64,000 nt of DNA from Canna indica (Eukaryota; Streptophyta; Magnoliopsida; Zingiberales; Cannaceae): NCBI GenBank assembly GCA_034359265.1, contig CP136891.1, positions 61,356,001 to 61,420,000 of the forward strand, in the 5' to 3' direction. The position numbers were made by a program, and so were the translations under genes. Shown in pieces: positions 46,312 through 56,830 of this stretch. A model generated the notes under the pieces. The model was not told the origin of the DNA, ran no database searches, and saw only the letters and a list, made by a program, of their open reading frames with translations. Within the stretch, counting starts at the first letter, position 1, and each line of letters starts with the position of its first letter.

Positions 46312-47400
46312 TAACTAAACCTGTAAATCTGTAATATAAAAATAAACAAAGGATATAAAATAGTTTAAGATACATACAAGTGTCACACAAGGGTCTAGAA
46401 TAATGATCATGCTATTATAAGGAAAGCAATTTTAATTGAGATGCTCACAGATGATTAACTAAAATACACATGTTGTAGAAATGAGATGCTCACATGATTA
46501 ATTAATTGAGATGAAAAAATGATTAATTAAAATACCTATGTTGTAGAAAAGTAGGTCACTAGTATTAAATCAAGTTTCATCCAACAACGTTATACTAAGC
46601 AGCGTCACTAGTATATTAAACCAACAACTTAGTATAAAACCAACAACGTCGCAACTCACAACGTTTCATCCAACTAGTATTAAACCAAGTTTCATCCAAC
46701 TTAGAAAAGTAGGTCACTAGTATATTTCTCCCAGCACAAAATTTATACTCAACAAGACAACAAGTTATACTAAGCAGACAAGCAGTTTACCCAATATGTA
46801 GTTTGGGGAAGCAGCTCTGGTGGTCCGGCAGACGGCGGTGACCTGGACGAAGCAACGTCAGGCGGCCTGTGAAGCAGCTCTAGAGACGAAGCAGTTTTCT
46901 TTTGAACTAAGCAGCGTCAGTGTTGACTTGGGTAGGCTGGGTGCGTCGGGCCTGGACGAAGCAGCGCCTGTGATGTGGGCGGTATTGACCTGGGTGAAGC
47001 AGTGTCGTCCAAGGGTAAGCGGCGTCCAGCGATGGCATCAGAGCGTCAGAGCAGCGTAGCATCAGAGCAGTGTCGTTTGAGGGGAAGCGGCATTCAACGA
47101 TGGCGTCGGAGCAGTGTCGGGCGTGACCTCGAGCATCGGTGACTAAGCGACTCAGCGTAGACCTCGGGCGATGGCGTCGTGACTCGTGAAGCAGGAGGCG
47201 TGACCTCAAGCGTCGGTGACTCAGTGTAGACCTCGGGCGATGGCGTCATGAAGCAGGAGGCGTGACCTCGGGTGAATGGTGGAATGGGGTTTTCTCGTGA
47301 AGTCGATGTCAGCGACTCGGGCGAATGGCGGAAGTGGCGTGAGCCACGTGAAGCAGGGAGGCATCGAGCGATTAGGGCTTCTGGGTAAGTGGGTATAATT
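46312..47400 (-). promoter_or_regulatory. Putative hAT transposase leader/promoter with tandem repeats
   Basis: Upstream of the transposase. Bases 46540-46735 hold a dispersed double copy of aagtaggtcactagtat and aagtttcatccaac. Bases 46800-47400 are GC-rich with words gaagcag(c/t)g and a repeated block, gcgtgacctc(g/a)agc...gcgatggcgtc...gaagcaggag, occurring at about 47121 and 47198. The open frames there (46820-47209) are shadows of repeats. Promoter function is inferred from position only. Confidence 0.45.
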
Positions 47401-48984
47401 GTTAAAATATATATTTTATTATATATAATATAAATATATAATAAATTAATAATAATATATATTTATTATATATATTATCTTAACAGGCCTAGGCTGGCAT
47501 GTCAGGCTCAATAGGCCTAACAATGAACCTGAGTCTGGCTTGATAAGAAAAATAGGCCTAAAAATAAGCCTAAGCTTGATTTTTTTTAATAGGCCAGGCT
47601 AGTCCAGACCGAATACAAGCCAGGCCACAGGCCCGTGATAGGCCGCCTGGCCTATTTTCGCCCCTATCAGTAGACCATCTCAATCATAATACACAATCAA
47701 AGTTTCTCAAAGAAAAACTTCCATCTAAATCCCCGGGCATCAACCCGTACCCAACCCCTTCCTCGGGTCGCACTAGTCGAGTACCAATGTCCGCTATCCT
47801 TCCCTAGGTGTGAAACCTAGTCTATGCATTATATTCCTTAAGTGTAACCACATTTCATAAGCATGAAAATGTCAACTTTCGGGTTCATCACAGCATATAT
47901 AATATAGGAAATTCGTTCTACAATCATCCACATGAATAATCACATGATTTCCAAAAAAAAGGAGATTAAATTTAGCAATAAATTTCTAAATTCCGATAAG
48001 GAAACAAGGAATATAACATGGCAAAGATTGAGCATTTACATTAGAAAATAAATGAAACATTTCCATGATCCACATGTCATTCTAAATCCTAACCATATAT
48101 GTGCATTCAATAACATTTTCTTATAGCATGATAAACTCAATCTACCACTACTAACAAATCATACATCAAGTGAGAAATCTATAGCATAAACGATGAAATA
48201 AAAGTCTACATGTAAGCATGAACCAAGTCGAGCCCCTTTCCCCTCCTCACACCCACTTGGCCGAACCTAACCTAGGTTACTCATGCTCGGCCGAGATTGA
48301 TCAGGGTGGAAGAAAAGGGTTTTTGACCGTGATCAAGAATAATCGAGCCACAAATCATGAAAAGAACCTGATCCAAGAGGTTACGACCACTCTAGGAAAT
48401 TGGGGAAAATTTTGGCATGACCTTTCCCCTTTTTCCTTTATGCGACCGACCCCTAAATCTGAGGAAAACTACGTGAAACTTCATTGTTAAACAACATATA
48501 CACAAGAGGATCAGATATCGATAAAAATTTTGACGAGACGATGGAAATATAATGAGAAATCGACAAAATCCCTAATACCTTGGGTCGGCTATCCGCCTGC
48601 CCTATGGATCTCAGTTAGACCACTCACCTTGATCGGATGAAGGAGATGGACTAGATGAGGACGATCCCGATTTCTCCGACGACGATAAGAGATCGGCGTC
48701 GTCCACAAGCTCCTCTCCCCTTTCCTCTTCCGTCGGGTTGCGTGCGACTCCCTCTTGCCTTGAGCCTCACAGCGGCTTGGGGTGAGAGGGTTTTAATCCC
48801 TCCTTTTTTTTTGACAAAGATGCCCTCATGACTTAAGTTCCCTCACTCAACTCAACCCGAGTGCGAATTTAGCCCCGACTCGACCTGCGAACCCGATTTT
48901 AACCCGACTTGAATCGATCTAGCACATAAATCATATAAACATAACTCACGAGTCAAACAAATTGAATTATACCTTCTATTCTTG

Positions 48985-49300
48985 TATATTTAGGACAATT
49001 TTCATACAAAGGTTCATCAGCAGCTTTCAACATCTTGTAAAATTCTGCAGCCTCCTTATTCGGCAATTAAATTTGTATCGCAGGTTGTTCTTCAGTGACT
49101 TCAACTGTCGTAGTATCTGGTAGCTGTACCGTTTCAATCACTGACTCAACATTGTTATTTAAATGGAATTATTTGCCAAGACTATCCAGAATCATTGTTC
49201 TATAAGGATTAGATGAATTGGAAAAAGAAACAATCACAGTAGAAGATTCACCATGAGTATGGACAATAGGATTAATCGACGTTCTGACTTGACGTGACTT
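48985..49300 (-). pseudogene. CACTA TNP2 transposase, upstream part
   Basis: Minus-strand reading LPNKEAAEFYKMLKAADEPL then YENCPKYT, ending exactly where the Tekay LTR begins. This is the typical TNP2 segment before the Transposase_21 core. Upstream, VESVIETVQLPDTTTVEVTE and NPIVHTHGESSTVIV continue with stops. With 33166-35527 it once formed one gene. Confidence 0.72.
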
Positions 49301-50330
49301 CCCGTGACAATTTCATACAAAATATCTTGGTGTGAATCATTTTATATACAAATGCATTGTGACAATTTCTCGATCCAAAAATCTTATGTTCGAACATTTC
49401 CGGCACAGACATCAGATTTTATTACCACTAAGGAAATTTTGATTTGATTAGAAGAAATTTAAGAAGTAACTTACGCCTACTCAAAATTCATCTTTTATAG
49501 CTCCACGATGAATTCGTCGGCACATCTAACTTCGATCTCTCGACATGTTCTATCAAAAGTTGGCAATATCTTTAGGTTAATGTCTTTAGGTGGGATGGTC
49601 TTATTCCATTCGGGATTCATGTTATTTATATTGCACTTAATATTCTTTTAGTTATTAAGTTCATTCTAAATTTTGGTAGCATCTCCCTACAGTTCTCCGA
49701 ATACACATATCATCTGGGCGCGTATCGGAGAACAAGGGAGATACAATCCAAAATTTAAAAATGAATAATGACTAAAAGAAATAAACTAAGTGCAATATAA
49801 ATAACTATGTTCCCAAATTGTCCAATTAGGGACAATTCAAGGGTTGTACGTCGTATAAAAGATAATTTACTTTGTTTACACGAACATACAACCCCCGAAC
49901 GGATCTAAGGTTTTGCAAAATTAAAACTTGACTCATCCATGCGTACGTGAAACCTATCAACTTGTCATGATTATTTTCTAAATTTGTGGATGCCGGTGTA
50001 CACTCATGTGAGTCCACAATGGATGATTATGCGCAAGTCCAAAGTGGACGATTCCAGCGCGAGTCCATCCATTGTGGACGATTTCGGCGTGCGCGAGTCC
50101 AAAGTGGATGATTTTGAAATTATAATTAAACCAAACTAAAGTTAACCCTAACATTTATTCTAATTATAAGTAATTAACCCTAACATTAAAACTAACCTAA
50201 ATTTAATCTACAATTAACACGCAATAAATCTAAATTGTATCAGTCTACAATTAACATAGATTGATTAATAAACATAAAAAAAACCCTATAATATCAAATA
50301 GTAGTCGACAGTTGCAGCCGGCTACTTTTC
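49301..50330. other. CACTA 5' region, weak coding traces
   Basis: On the minus strand MNPEWNKTIPPKDINLKILP (about 49620) gives a short frame without a recognised domain. Bases 50009-50116 contain about four copies of a gcgcgagtccaaagtggacg-like unit of 28-36 bases. The rest is AT-rich. Probably TNP2 leader and first introns. Confidence 0.45.
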
Positions 50331-50705
50331 CATATGCTTGGGGCTGAGGGATTCGGCCCCAAATCAGGCGCCAACGTGTACACGCCAGCGTTGTTCTCCA
50401 GTATCAACGTCCGGTGTGTAGACGCCGACACTAGCGGTGAGATTGAAAGGAAAGGGGGGGGGGGGGGGGGGGGTCAATACCTTGATCCGAAGTCGACGAG
50501 CACGACGAGAGAGCTAGGGCAGCAGTGACAACACCGACGATAGACTGGCGGTGATCGCAGCGGTGAGCCACTACGGCTTGAGCGGGCGGCAACGACAACG
50601 GCAAGAGCAATGGGAGAGAAGAGAGAAAGAAAGAAGAGGAAGGGTCAGGAACGAACACAAATAAAAGGCTTATCACCCACGACCCCAGCTGTCGGTGAAC
50701 CATAA
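50331..50705. other. Presumed CACTA promoter/leader region with a poly-G run
   Basis: A run of about 20 G lies at 50454-50473. On the minus strand a pyrimidine-rich leader (ctcttctctctccc at about 50610) lies just inside the right subterminal repeats, where CACTA transcription normally starts. The frames on both strands are low complexity. Confidence 0.4.
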
Positions 50706-51070
50706 ATACCTATTAATTATATTATCGACGGTCGACGTAGCCCTCTCTAAGCCGTCGGTGAGTTATTTTTTATTTTTGCGCCGCGTTCGCGCCATCAATT
50801 AATAAGTGATGACCGCTTGTAGCCGTGGCTACTGGCTTATTTATAGCACCGATGGCTTTCGTGCCCCCACTAAGTCATCCCGTTATTTCATTTCGCGCCC
50901 CGTGCGCTCTATCAGATATGAGCGACAGCCTTAGGCGGCTGTATGCGAGCCACAACTGATTTGGTTACATCAGCCACGGCCTCTGCGGATGTCAAAAAGA
51001 CGTGAATAATTCTAACGGCCTAGGCGGCCGTCGGTGAGCCCCGTGGCTGATAACCAATATTCTAGTAGTG
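50706..51070. repeat. Right terminus of the CACTA element with subterminal repeats
   Basis: Repeated words GCCGTCGGTGAG, CCGTGGCTGAT, and tgatttggttacatcag (counterpart of the left-end unit ctgatttaaacacatcag) lead to the terminal ATTCTAGTAGTG at 51070, followed by the CTA duplication. Confidence 0.85.
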
Positions 51071-51129
51071 CTAATAGAACTAATTGTGCTTCTAGTGTAT
51101 AAGAGAAGGCCAGAAGGCTCAAAGTGATG

Positions 51130-51602
51130 AAGGGGTGTGCATCGATACCTGATAAACCCGGAACCGATTGGAACCTACCCGATCGGGTAGGTTCTGGGTA
51201 GACTCGAATTAAATTCAGATAGGGTTCGAGATAAAACTTAAGAAATTAGTTAAAATTGGTTTCGGTTCCGAGTCCAACACATCGAGTATCCGAAACTTGT
51301 ACGTTGGAACCTGTTACAAGTTCCAGGGTACAGGATTCAGGGTACCATGTTGGAACATGTACCTTGGAACTCGTAAATGAACATGTTCCAACAGAGTAAC
51401 CAGAACCTGTACCCTGGAATATGTTATTTACGGGTTCCAACAAGGTACCTGAAATCTGTACTACACTAGAGGTTCTAGATAGAGTCCGATTCCAGATTCC
51501 AACAGGGCAGGGTCCGGATCTAAAACCTAGGAATCGGTCCTATACATGATAGGGTCTAGGGTATCATGAAAAATATAGAGTACCCGGACTCACTCACCCC
51601 TA
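51130..51602. mobile_element. hAT-like MITE with GGTTCC/GGAACC subterminal words
   Basis: Left end AAGGGGTGTGCATCG and right end CACTCACCCCTA (inverse TAGGGGTGAGTG) are imperfect inverted ends of the same type as the other hAT elements here. The interior consists of alternating GGAACCTG(T/G)TAC and CAGGTTC/GGGTTCC words able to pair along the whole length. No 8-base target duplication was found, so one end may be altered. Confidence 0.6.
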
Positions 51603-52640
51603 GCTCCACGACCATAGAGGTTAGAATATTTGTTTCAACAACAAAGGGTATATTCTTTGTCGGGTAAAAAAAATAAATTAATTTAACATGTTCGATACAT
51701 GTTTCAAATCAAAAATAAAATTAAGATAAAAATTTATATTCAAGAAATCATGAAACAGAAAATGAGCATATATAACATAAGCCAAAAAGTCTTACATTGG
51801 ATCCATCAAAATATTTGTAGGATAAGATAAAGTAAGGTTGATGAGCATAAAGAGACATAATAAATGTACAGTCAAATAAATGAATCAACCATCACATTGA
51901 CCAGCAAACCAGCAAAGAAGAAAAGAGATCACAAAGAGAGCTATAAGGAAATCACAAGTCTGTGTAGACTTCTTTCAACTTTTGTAAAGCTTGACAAAGT
52001 ACCTCCTACTCTTTCTTCTTCAATGGTTAGAAATGAACTCAACGAAGGATCGGGTTTCACCTCAAGAAGATATAAGAAATAAAAGCCATAAGTAAATGAA
52101 CCCTGAAAATTTTCATTCTAATGTATACAAGCATCCCAGTTGTCTTGTAATGCTACTTGCAAGATGGATAACTTAATACACACTGATTTGAAGAGTACTA
52201 TATGATCTGTGTGTATCCATATATTCTAAAACTAAATCCATGTCCAGAAGTTTTTATACTTAAGAATACAGCAAGGAGAAAAGCAGATGAAGAGATAATA
52301 AATTTGTTCATCATATATATTTGAAAATGAAAACAGATTTGAATCATGTAAAATTTATAGCCATAGTTACCATTGGCCTAAGGTTTTTAACCTTGGTCTT
52401 GATTTCGATTTTGATGATAACAAACTCGAAACTGATGATTTATTGAGAAATAATTTTAGGTTCCCAATCGAGTTACATGCGACGTCTGCGATTGAAAGAT
52501 CGACACGAGATCAAAAAGTTCGAGAAGGATGTAGATCGGTGTGCAAAAGTCGACGAAGACTTAGAGTTTAGATTTTTGGATCTAGACATATTTTAATATC
52601 CTCAAAATGTACAATGATGATAAAAGAAATGGAACCCGAA
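51603..52640. other. Non-coding stretch, no gene recognised
   Basis: AT-rich sequence. The frame at 51864-52082 (plus) has no recognisable motif. From about 52400 the sequence may already be Copia LTR (gatgataacaaactcg). Confidence 0.35.
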
Positions 52641-53425
52641 ACTCAAAATCCAAACCAGATATCAAAACAGTGCTTTGCAGTTTCGGTCGACCAGTGATCA
52701 ACCGACGGCAGTAACGAGATCCTTGGTGTTGTCTGCCTATTTAAACACCTCTCATGCCTTCCTTTGAGACTCTAAAACTTATTGAGCCATCATTTGATCC
52801 CAAACCAAGCTTTCGTTGAGAAATTCTTTCTAAACCCTAGTTTTGCAATATTTCACCTTGATTGAGCCTTGAACTTGAGTGATTCGTCATCAAAGGGCAT
52901 TAACGGGAGCTAGGTTACTTTATTTCGAGCTAAGTATTTGTTTATGTATTTTGTTGCTCCATTTTAATTGTATTTTGGTTGTTTTTTTATGTTTTAAAGC
53001 GTATGTGTTGACCTAGGTTTTTAGGTCAAAGGTTGAATTATTGCCTTGATGTAGAGACATAAATCCACTACTGTACACTAGGTTTAGAATGTCCTTGGAG
53101 AGTGAGGTGAGAAGTTGCCTTCAGAGAGAAGGCGGAGAGCTTCATGTCTAAACTTCTAAAGAACTCTATAATTAGTATATTTAGATTGAAATCTTAAGCG
53201 AAGTACTTAGGTAGTACAATAGGCAAGATTGTCAAACCACTGTAAATCTATTGTGCCAACATTGCTTTTTTATGTATTGTGCTTGCTTGTTTATCATATT
53301 GCTTCCGCTTGCCTTGTTATTAATTGTGTTTAGCCTAAGTTTGCAAGTTACGATTAAAACCAATTTAGGTTTAATCTATAGTAACACATTATTCACCTCC
53401 CTCTAGTGTGATCATTCACTTCACA
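52641..53425 (+). mobile_element. Copia-type LTR (solo or truncated), plus orientation
   Basis: Contains a TATA-like ctatttaaacacct at about 52737, and ends with a typical Copia LTR 3' tail: taacacattattcacctccc then tctagtgtg near 53408, closing around tcttaca-like tcaca at 53425. The tail is the same type as that of the Copia LTR at 2741. The start is not resolved (possibly about 52.4 kb). No gag or primer site follows, so it is a solo or truncated LTR. Confidence 0.55.
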
Positions 53426-53632
53426 GTTATAATCATATTTAACAGAGCGGGATATAAGAACACACTGAATTTTATTCAACCCTTGTAATAATATATTATC
53501 TATATTGTTTAACATAATCCAATGAATGAGTTTTATGTTAGAATAAGGATTATTGGAAGTCTGGAATTGAATTGGAAGAAACAGAATGATGCCAAATAGT
53601 CCTTTTTGGGAGAACATAAAGCAAGGTGAAAA
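53426..53632. other. Short spacer before Helitron A
   Basis: AT-rich, no feature seen. Confidence 0.4.

Positions 53633-53637
<5 letters not shown>

Positions 53638-53687
<50 letters not shown>
53638..53687. repeat. (AT)n microsatellite in the Helitron 5' end
   Basis: About 25 AT units. The Ile-Tyr repeat frames on both strands here are shadows. Confidence 0.92.
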
Positions 53688-53689
<2 letters not shown>

Positions 53690-54999
53690 AAAGAACTTTA
53701 GCCTTTTTATCATGCCAAGTGTGATGATAAGAACTATACAAAGTGGCAATTTGTACTCTTCATATTTAGCAATACAAAAGCATTAAATAGTGCATTAGTA
53801 ACAAACTCATACATTTCCTTAGGTAAAAAGAGGATGATATTTAATTAAATCATATTAAATTAGAGGAGAGAAAAAGAGAGAGGGTATTTAATTAAAGGGG
53901 AGAGAGGGGTTTTTTCAAAAAAAATAAAAATAAAATTAAAAATAGCAGTAGACCTGATTAAGAGTACATTGATTAAAAATTAAATATCAAAATAGAGATT
54001 AAAATTTAAGAAACAACTGTAGGGAACAATTAATAAAGCTGATAAAAATATTATTTTATTTTGGTACGATTACATATAGTAACATTTAGCCTAGTAAATT
54101 GCATACATATAGTAACTTTTTAATAAATTATGATAAAATATTATTTTATCAAATATGATTACATATAGTAATAAATACTTAAAACATATATTAATCATAA
54201 AAATAAATTCTCAACTATGAATATAAGTATATAACAACTAAGCATAAAAAATTGGATTTATTATAAAATTGAATTTATAACATCATTTATGTTGTATTTT
54301 TTATAACAAAATTAAAATTGATTTAGAGATATGTTATTTTATAAAAATAAGAATGATTTAATTACGAAAAATTTATTGGTATATATACACCAAACTTGAA
54401 TATATTTTAGCTTCTTCTTATTCATAATATATCTTATGATGACATGATTAAATTATTTTAGAAATATATTTTATATAAAAATACAAATAATTTAATCACA
54501 TTTCTCTTTATTGGATTTACTAAAATGTGTAACATTTTATTTTATTATTTTTAATGCCTACATAATATATCTTAGAAAATACTGATAAATTATCAAATAA
54601 ATCTATTTTAGAAAAAAAAATTTAAATATGTGACCATATATATATAATAGTTAATATATATCTTATGAAAATATTATTAGATTGTCATAAAAGTATTATT
54701 TTATAAAAATACAAAATAATTAATTATTTATCTATTTATTGTATTGTTTAATTTGTTTTAAATTTTAGTTAAATATTTGTTAATATATACACAATATATA
54801 GGTGTAGAGGTAACGGATCAAATTCCAATATCCATCTCTTTAACTCTATATATCAAGTTTCTTTAAATTCCTCCGTACAAATTCCAAATAACATTGAAAG
54901 TGGAGAGGTAACATATCAAGGGCGATCCTAGAAGAATCTAGAGAAGAAAAAAGAAAAACTTAAAAATCACCCAAAGGGTCAATGAGTGTCTCTCCGAAA

Positions 55000-55745
55000 T
55001 CGACTTGTTCTCATTACTATGAATCAGTCATAGATTTAATTATGCATGGCCCGTGTGGTGCCGCACAAAAAAATTCTCATTGCATGTAAGATGGTAGATG
55101 TATACGACATTTTCCAAATAAATTTGTAGACAGATATCCTCGAGGATGGATATCCAGTTTATAGAAGAAGAGATAATGACTGAACAATTAAAAATGAGAA
55201 GATTGATTTGGACAACTATTTTGTTATCCCTCATAATAGATACATGTTGTTGAAATATGGTGCACACATTAATGTTGAATGCTGCAACAAATCGAGATCA
55301 ATTAAATATATTTTCAAATATGTGAATAAAGGTCATGATCGTGTCACTGCCACATTTGTTGACTCAGCATCACAGTCTGAAATGCAAGCTCTTATTGATG
55401 AGATCAAAATGTTTTATGATTGCAGGTATATCTCACTTGTGAAGCGATTTGGAGAATTTTCAATTTCGACATTCATTACAAATATCCATTTGTGCAACGA
55501 TTGTCGTTTTATTTTCCAAATAAACATACTATAGTTTTCAATGATGACGATCCAATATCTGAAGTGGTAAATCGACTGGCAATTAATGAGTCTCAATTTT
55601 TAGCTTGGTTCGAAGCTAACAAATATTTCCCAAAGGCAATAAGCTTAACTGTGTTGAATTTCCTTTGTTGTTTGCATGAAAACAAGACATTAGAAGTTGG
55701 ACTCGAAGAGAGACACGACAATTTTCGATTGGAAGAATATTCTTA
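55000..55745 (+). pseudogene. Helitron Rep C-terminal region, copy 1
   Basis: Reading frames give MHGPCGAA, RHFPNKFVDRYPRG (frame-shifted), DNYFVIPHNRYMLLKYGAHI, SRSIKYIFKYVNKGHDRVTA, and after a shift HTIVFNDDDPISEVVNRLAI, QFLAWFEANKYFP. This is the conserved stretch downstream of the HUH domain in plant Helitron Rep/helicase proteins. No HUH nuclease motif is readable upstream. Confidence 0.8.
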
Positions 55746-56059
55746 ATTTGTTTCCCCAGAAATGGGTGAGTTATAGTATTTGAGAATTATACTGAACGTG
55801 GTCAGGGATCCACATCTTTCGAGGATATTAAAACCAAGCTAAAAATTGGTGTAGAGGTAGCAGATCAAATTCTAATATCTCGTCTCTTTAACTCTATATC
55901 TATCTCCATATATCTGATTTCTTTAAATTCCCCCATACAAATTCCAAATAACATTGAAAGTGGAGAGGTAGCATATCAAGGGCGGTCCTAGAAGAATCTA
56001 GAGAAGAAAAAAGAAAAACTTAACAATCACCCAAAGGGTCAATGAGTGTCTCTTCAAAA

Positions 56060-56830
56060 TCGACTGGTCCTCATTACTATGAATCGGTCATAGATTTAAT
56101 GATGCATGGCCCGTGTGGTGCTGCACAAAAAATTCTCATTGCATGCAAGATGGTAGATGTATACGACATTTTTCAAATAAGTTTGTAGACAGATATCCTC
56201 GAGGACGGATATCAAGTTTATAGAAGAAGAGATAATGACTAAACAATTAAAAATGAGAAGATTGATTTGGACAACTGTTTTGTTGTCCCTCATAATAGAT
56301 ACATGTTGTTGAAATATGGTGCACACATTAATGTCGAATGTTGCAACAAATCGAGATCAATTAAATATCTTTTCAAATATGTGAATAAAGGTCATGATCG
56401 TGTCACTGCCACATTTGTTGACTCAGCATCACAGTCTGAAATACAAGCTCCTATTGATGAGATCAAAATGTTTTATGATTGTAGGTATATCTCATCACCG
56501 TGTGAAGCGATCTGAAGAATTTTTAGTTTCGACATTCATTAAAAATATTCATATGTGCAATGATTGTCGTTTCATTTTCCAAATAAATAGACTATAGTTT
56601 TCAATGATGACGATCCAATATTTGAAGTGACAAATCGACCAACAATTAATGAGTCTCAATTTTTAGCTTGGTCCGAAGCTAACAAATATTTCCCAAAGGC
56701 AATAAGCTTAACATTTGTTGAATTTCCTTTGTTGTTTACATGAAAACAAGACATTAGACATTGGACTCGAAGAGAGACAAGACAATTTTCGATTGGAAGA
56801 ATATTCTTAATTTGTTCCCTCGGGAATGGG
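56060..56830 (+). pseudogene. Helitron Rep C-terminal region, copy 2 (tandem duplicate)
   Basis: A near-copy of 55000-55745, displaced by 1060 bases, with the same MHGPCGAA, DNCFVVPHNRYMLLKYGAHI and IKYLFKYVNKGHDRVTATFV phrases. Frameshifts fall at different places in the two copies, so each decayed separately after the duplication. Confidence 0.8.

Larger units (their letters stand above)
43602..47666 (-). mobile_element. 4.07-kb hAT transposon (RICESLEEPER-like) inside the Tekay LTR
   Basis: Ends TAGGGGTGGAAACAGGCC and the inverse of GGCCTATTTTCGCCCCTA are flanked by perfect 8-base duplications TCAGTAGA (43594-43601 and 47667-47674). Subterminal arrays of AGGCC(T/A)G words lie within both ends. 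It encodes one minus-strand transposase, frame-broken. The empty site is visible in the sister LTR at 36432-36439. It is the only hAT in the window with a coding region and may represent the source type for the MITEs, although their subterminal words differ. Confidence 0.93.
35528..48984 (-). mobile_element. Tekay/Del-like Ty3/gypsy chromovirus inserted in TNP2, LTR outer ends lost
   Basis: LTRs are at 35528-37762 and 42670-48984 (the second split by a hAT element). The internal region of 4.9 kb has gag, protease, reverse transcriptase, RNase H, integrase and a broken chromodomain in Ty3/gypsy order on the minus strand. The left LTR lacks its first ~24 bases and the right LTR lacks its last ~80, so no target duplication remains. 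In one 230-base LTR comparison I counted about 20 differences, so the insertion is old. The flanks carry TNP2 sequence on both sides, with roughly 70 codons of TNP2 missing between them. Confidence 0.88.
42670..48984 (-). repeat. 5' LTR of the Tekay-like element, split by a hAT element
   Basis: Homologous to 35528-37762. The hAT element with its duplication (43602-47674) interrupts it. Similarity stops at 48984 (gaattataccttctattct), about 80 bases short of the expected tattaca end. At that point TNP2 coding sequence starts. Confidence 0.87.
22396..51070 (-). mobile_element. 28.7-kb CACTA (En/Spm) DNA transposon, expanded by nested insertions
   Basis: The left end is CACTACTAGAAT at 22396. 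The right end is its inverse, ATTCTAGTAGTG, ending at 51070. The flanking trinucleotide CTA is duplicated (22393-22395 and 51071-51073), the CACTA hallmark. Subterminal motifs such as GCCGTCGGTGA and CTGATTTAAACACATCAG recur inside both ends. The element carries minus-strand TNP2 and TNPA-like genes, both broken. A Tekay-like solo LTR, itself loaded with further insertions, sits in the TNPA gene. A Tekay/Del element carrying a hAT element sits in TNP2. Without these the element would be roughly 7 kb, a normal CACTA size. Confidence 0.93.

Noticed and set aside
46820..47209. Open frames upstream of the hAT transposase
   Set aside because: Products of a GC-rich tandem repeat; no domain, and the frames overlap on both strands.
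36984..48490. Two related plus-strand frames (36984-37256 and 48218-48490) suggesting a conserved gene
   Set aside because: They occupy the same position in the two LTRs and are similar only because LTRs are copies.
50334..50703. Open frames on both strands around the poly-G run
   Set aside because: Low-complexity leader sequence of the CACTA element with no motif.
53393..53786. Ile-Tyr repeat proteins on both strands
   Set aside because: Translation of the AT microsatellite in the Helitron 5' end.
55040..56326. Minus-strand frames 55040-55267 and 56096-56326 that resemble each other
   Set aside because: Antisense shadows of the duplicated Helitron Rep segment.
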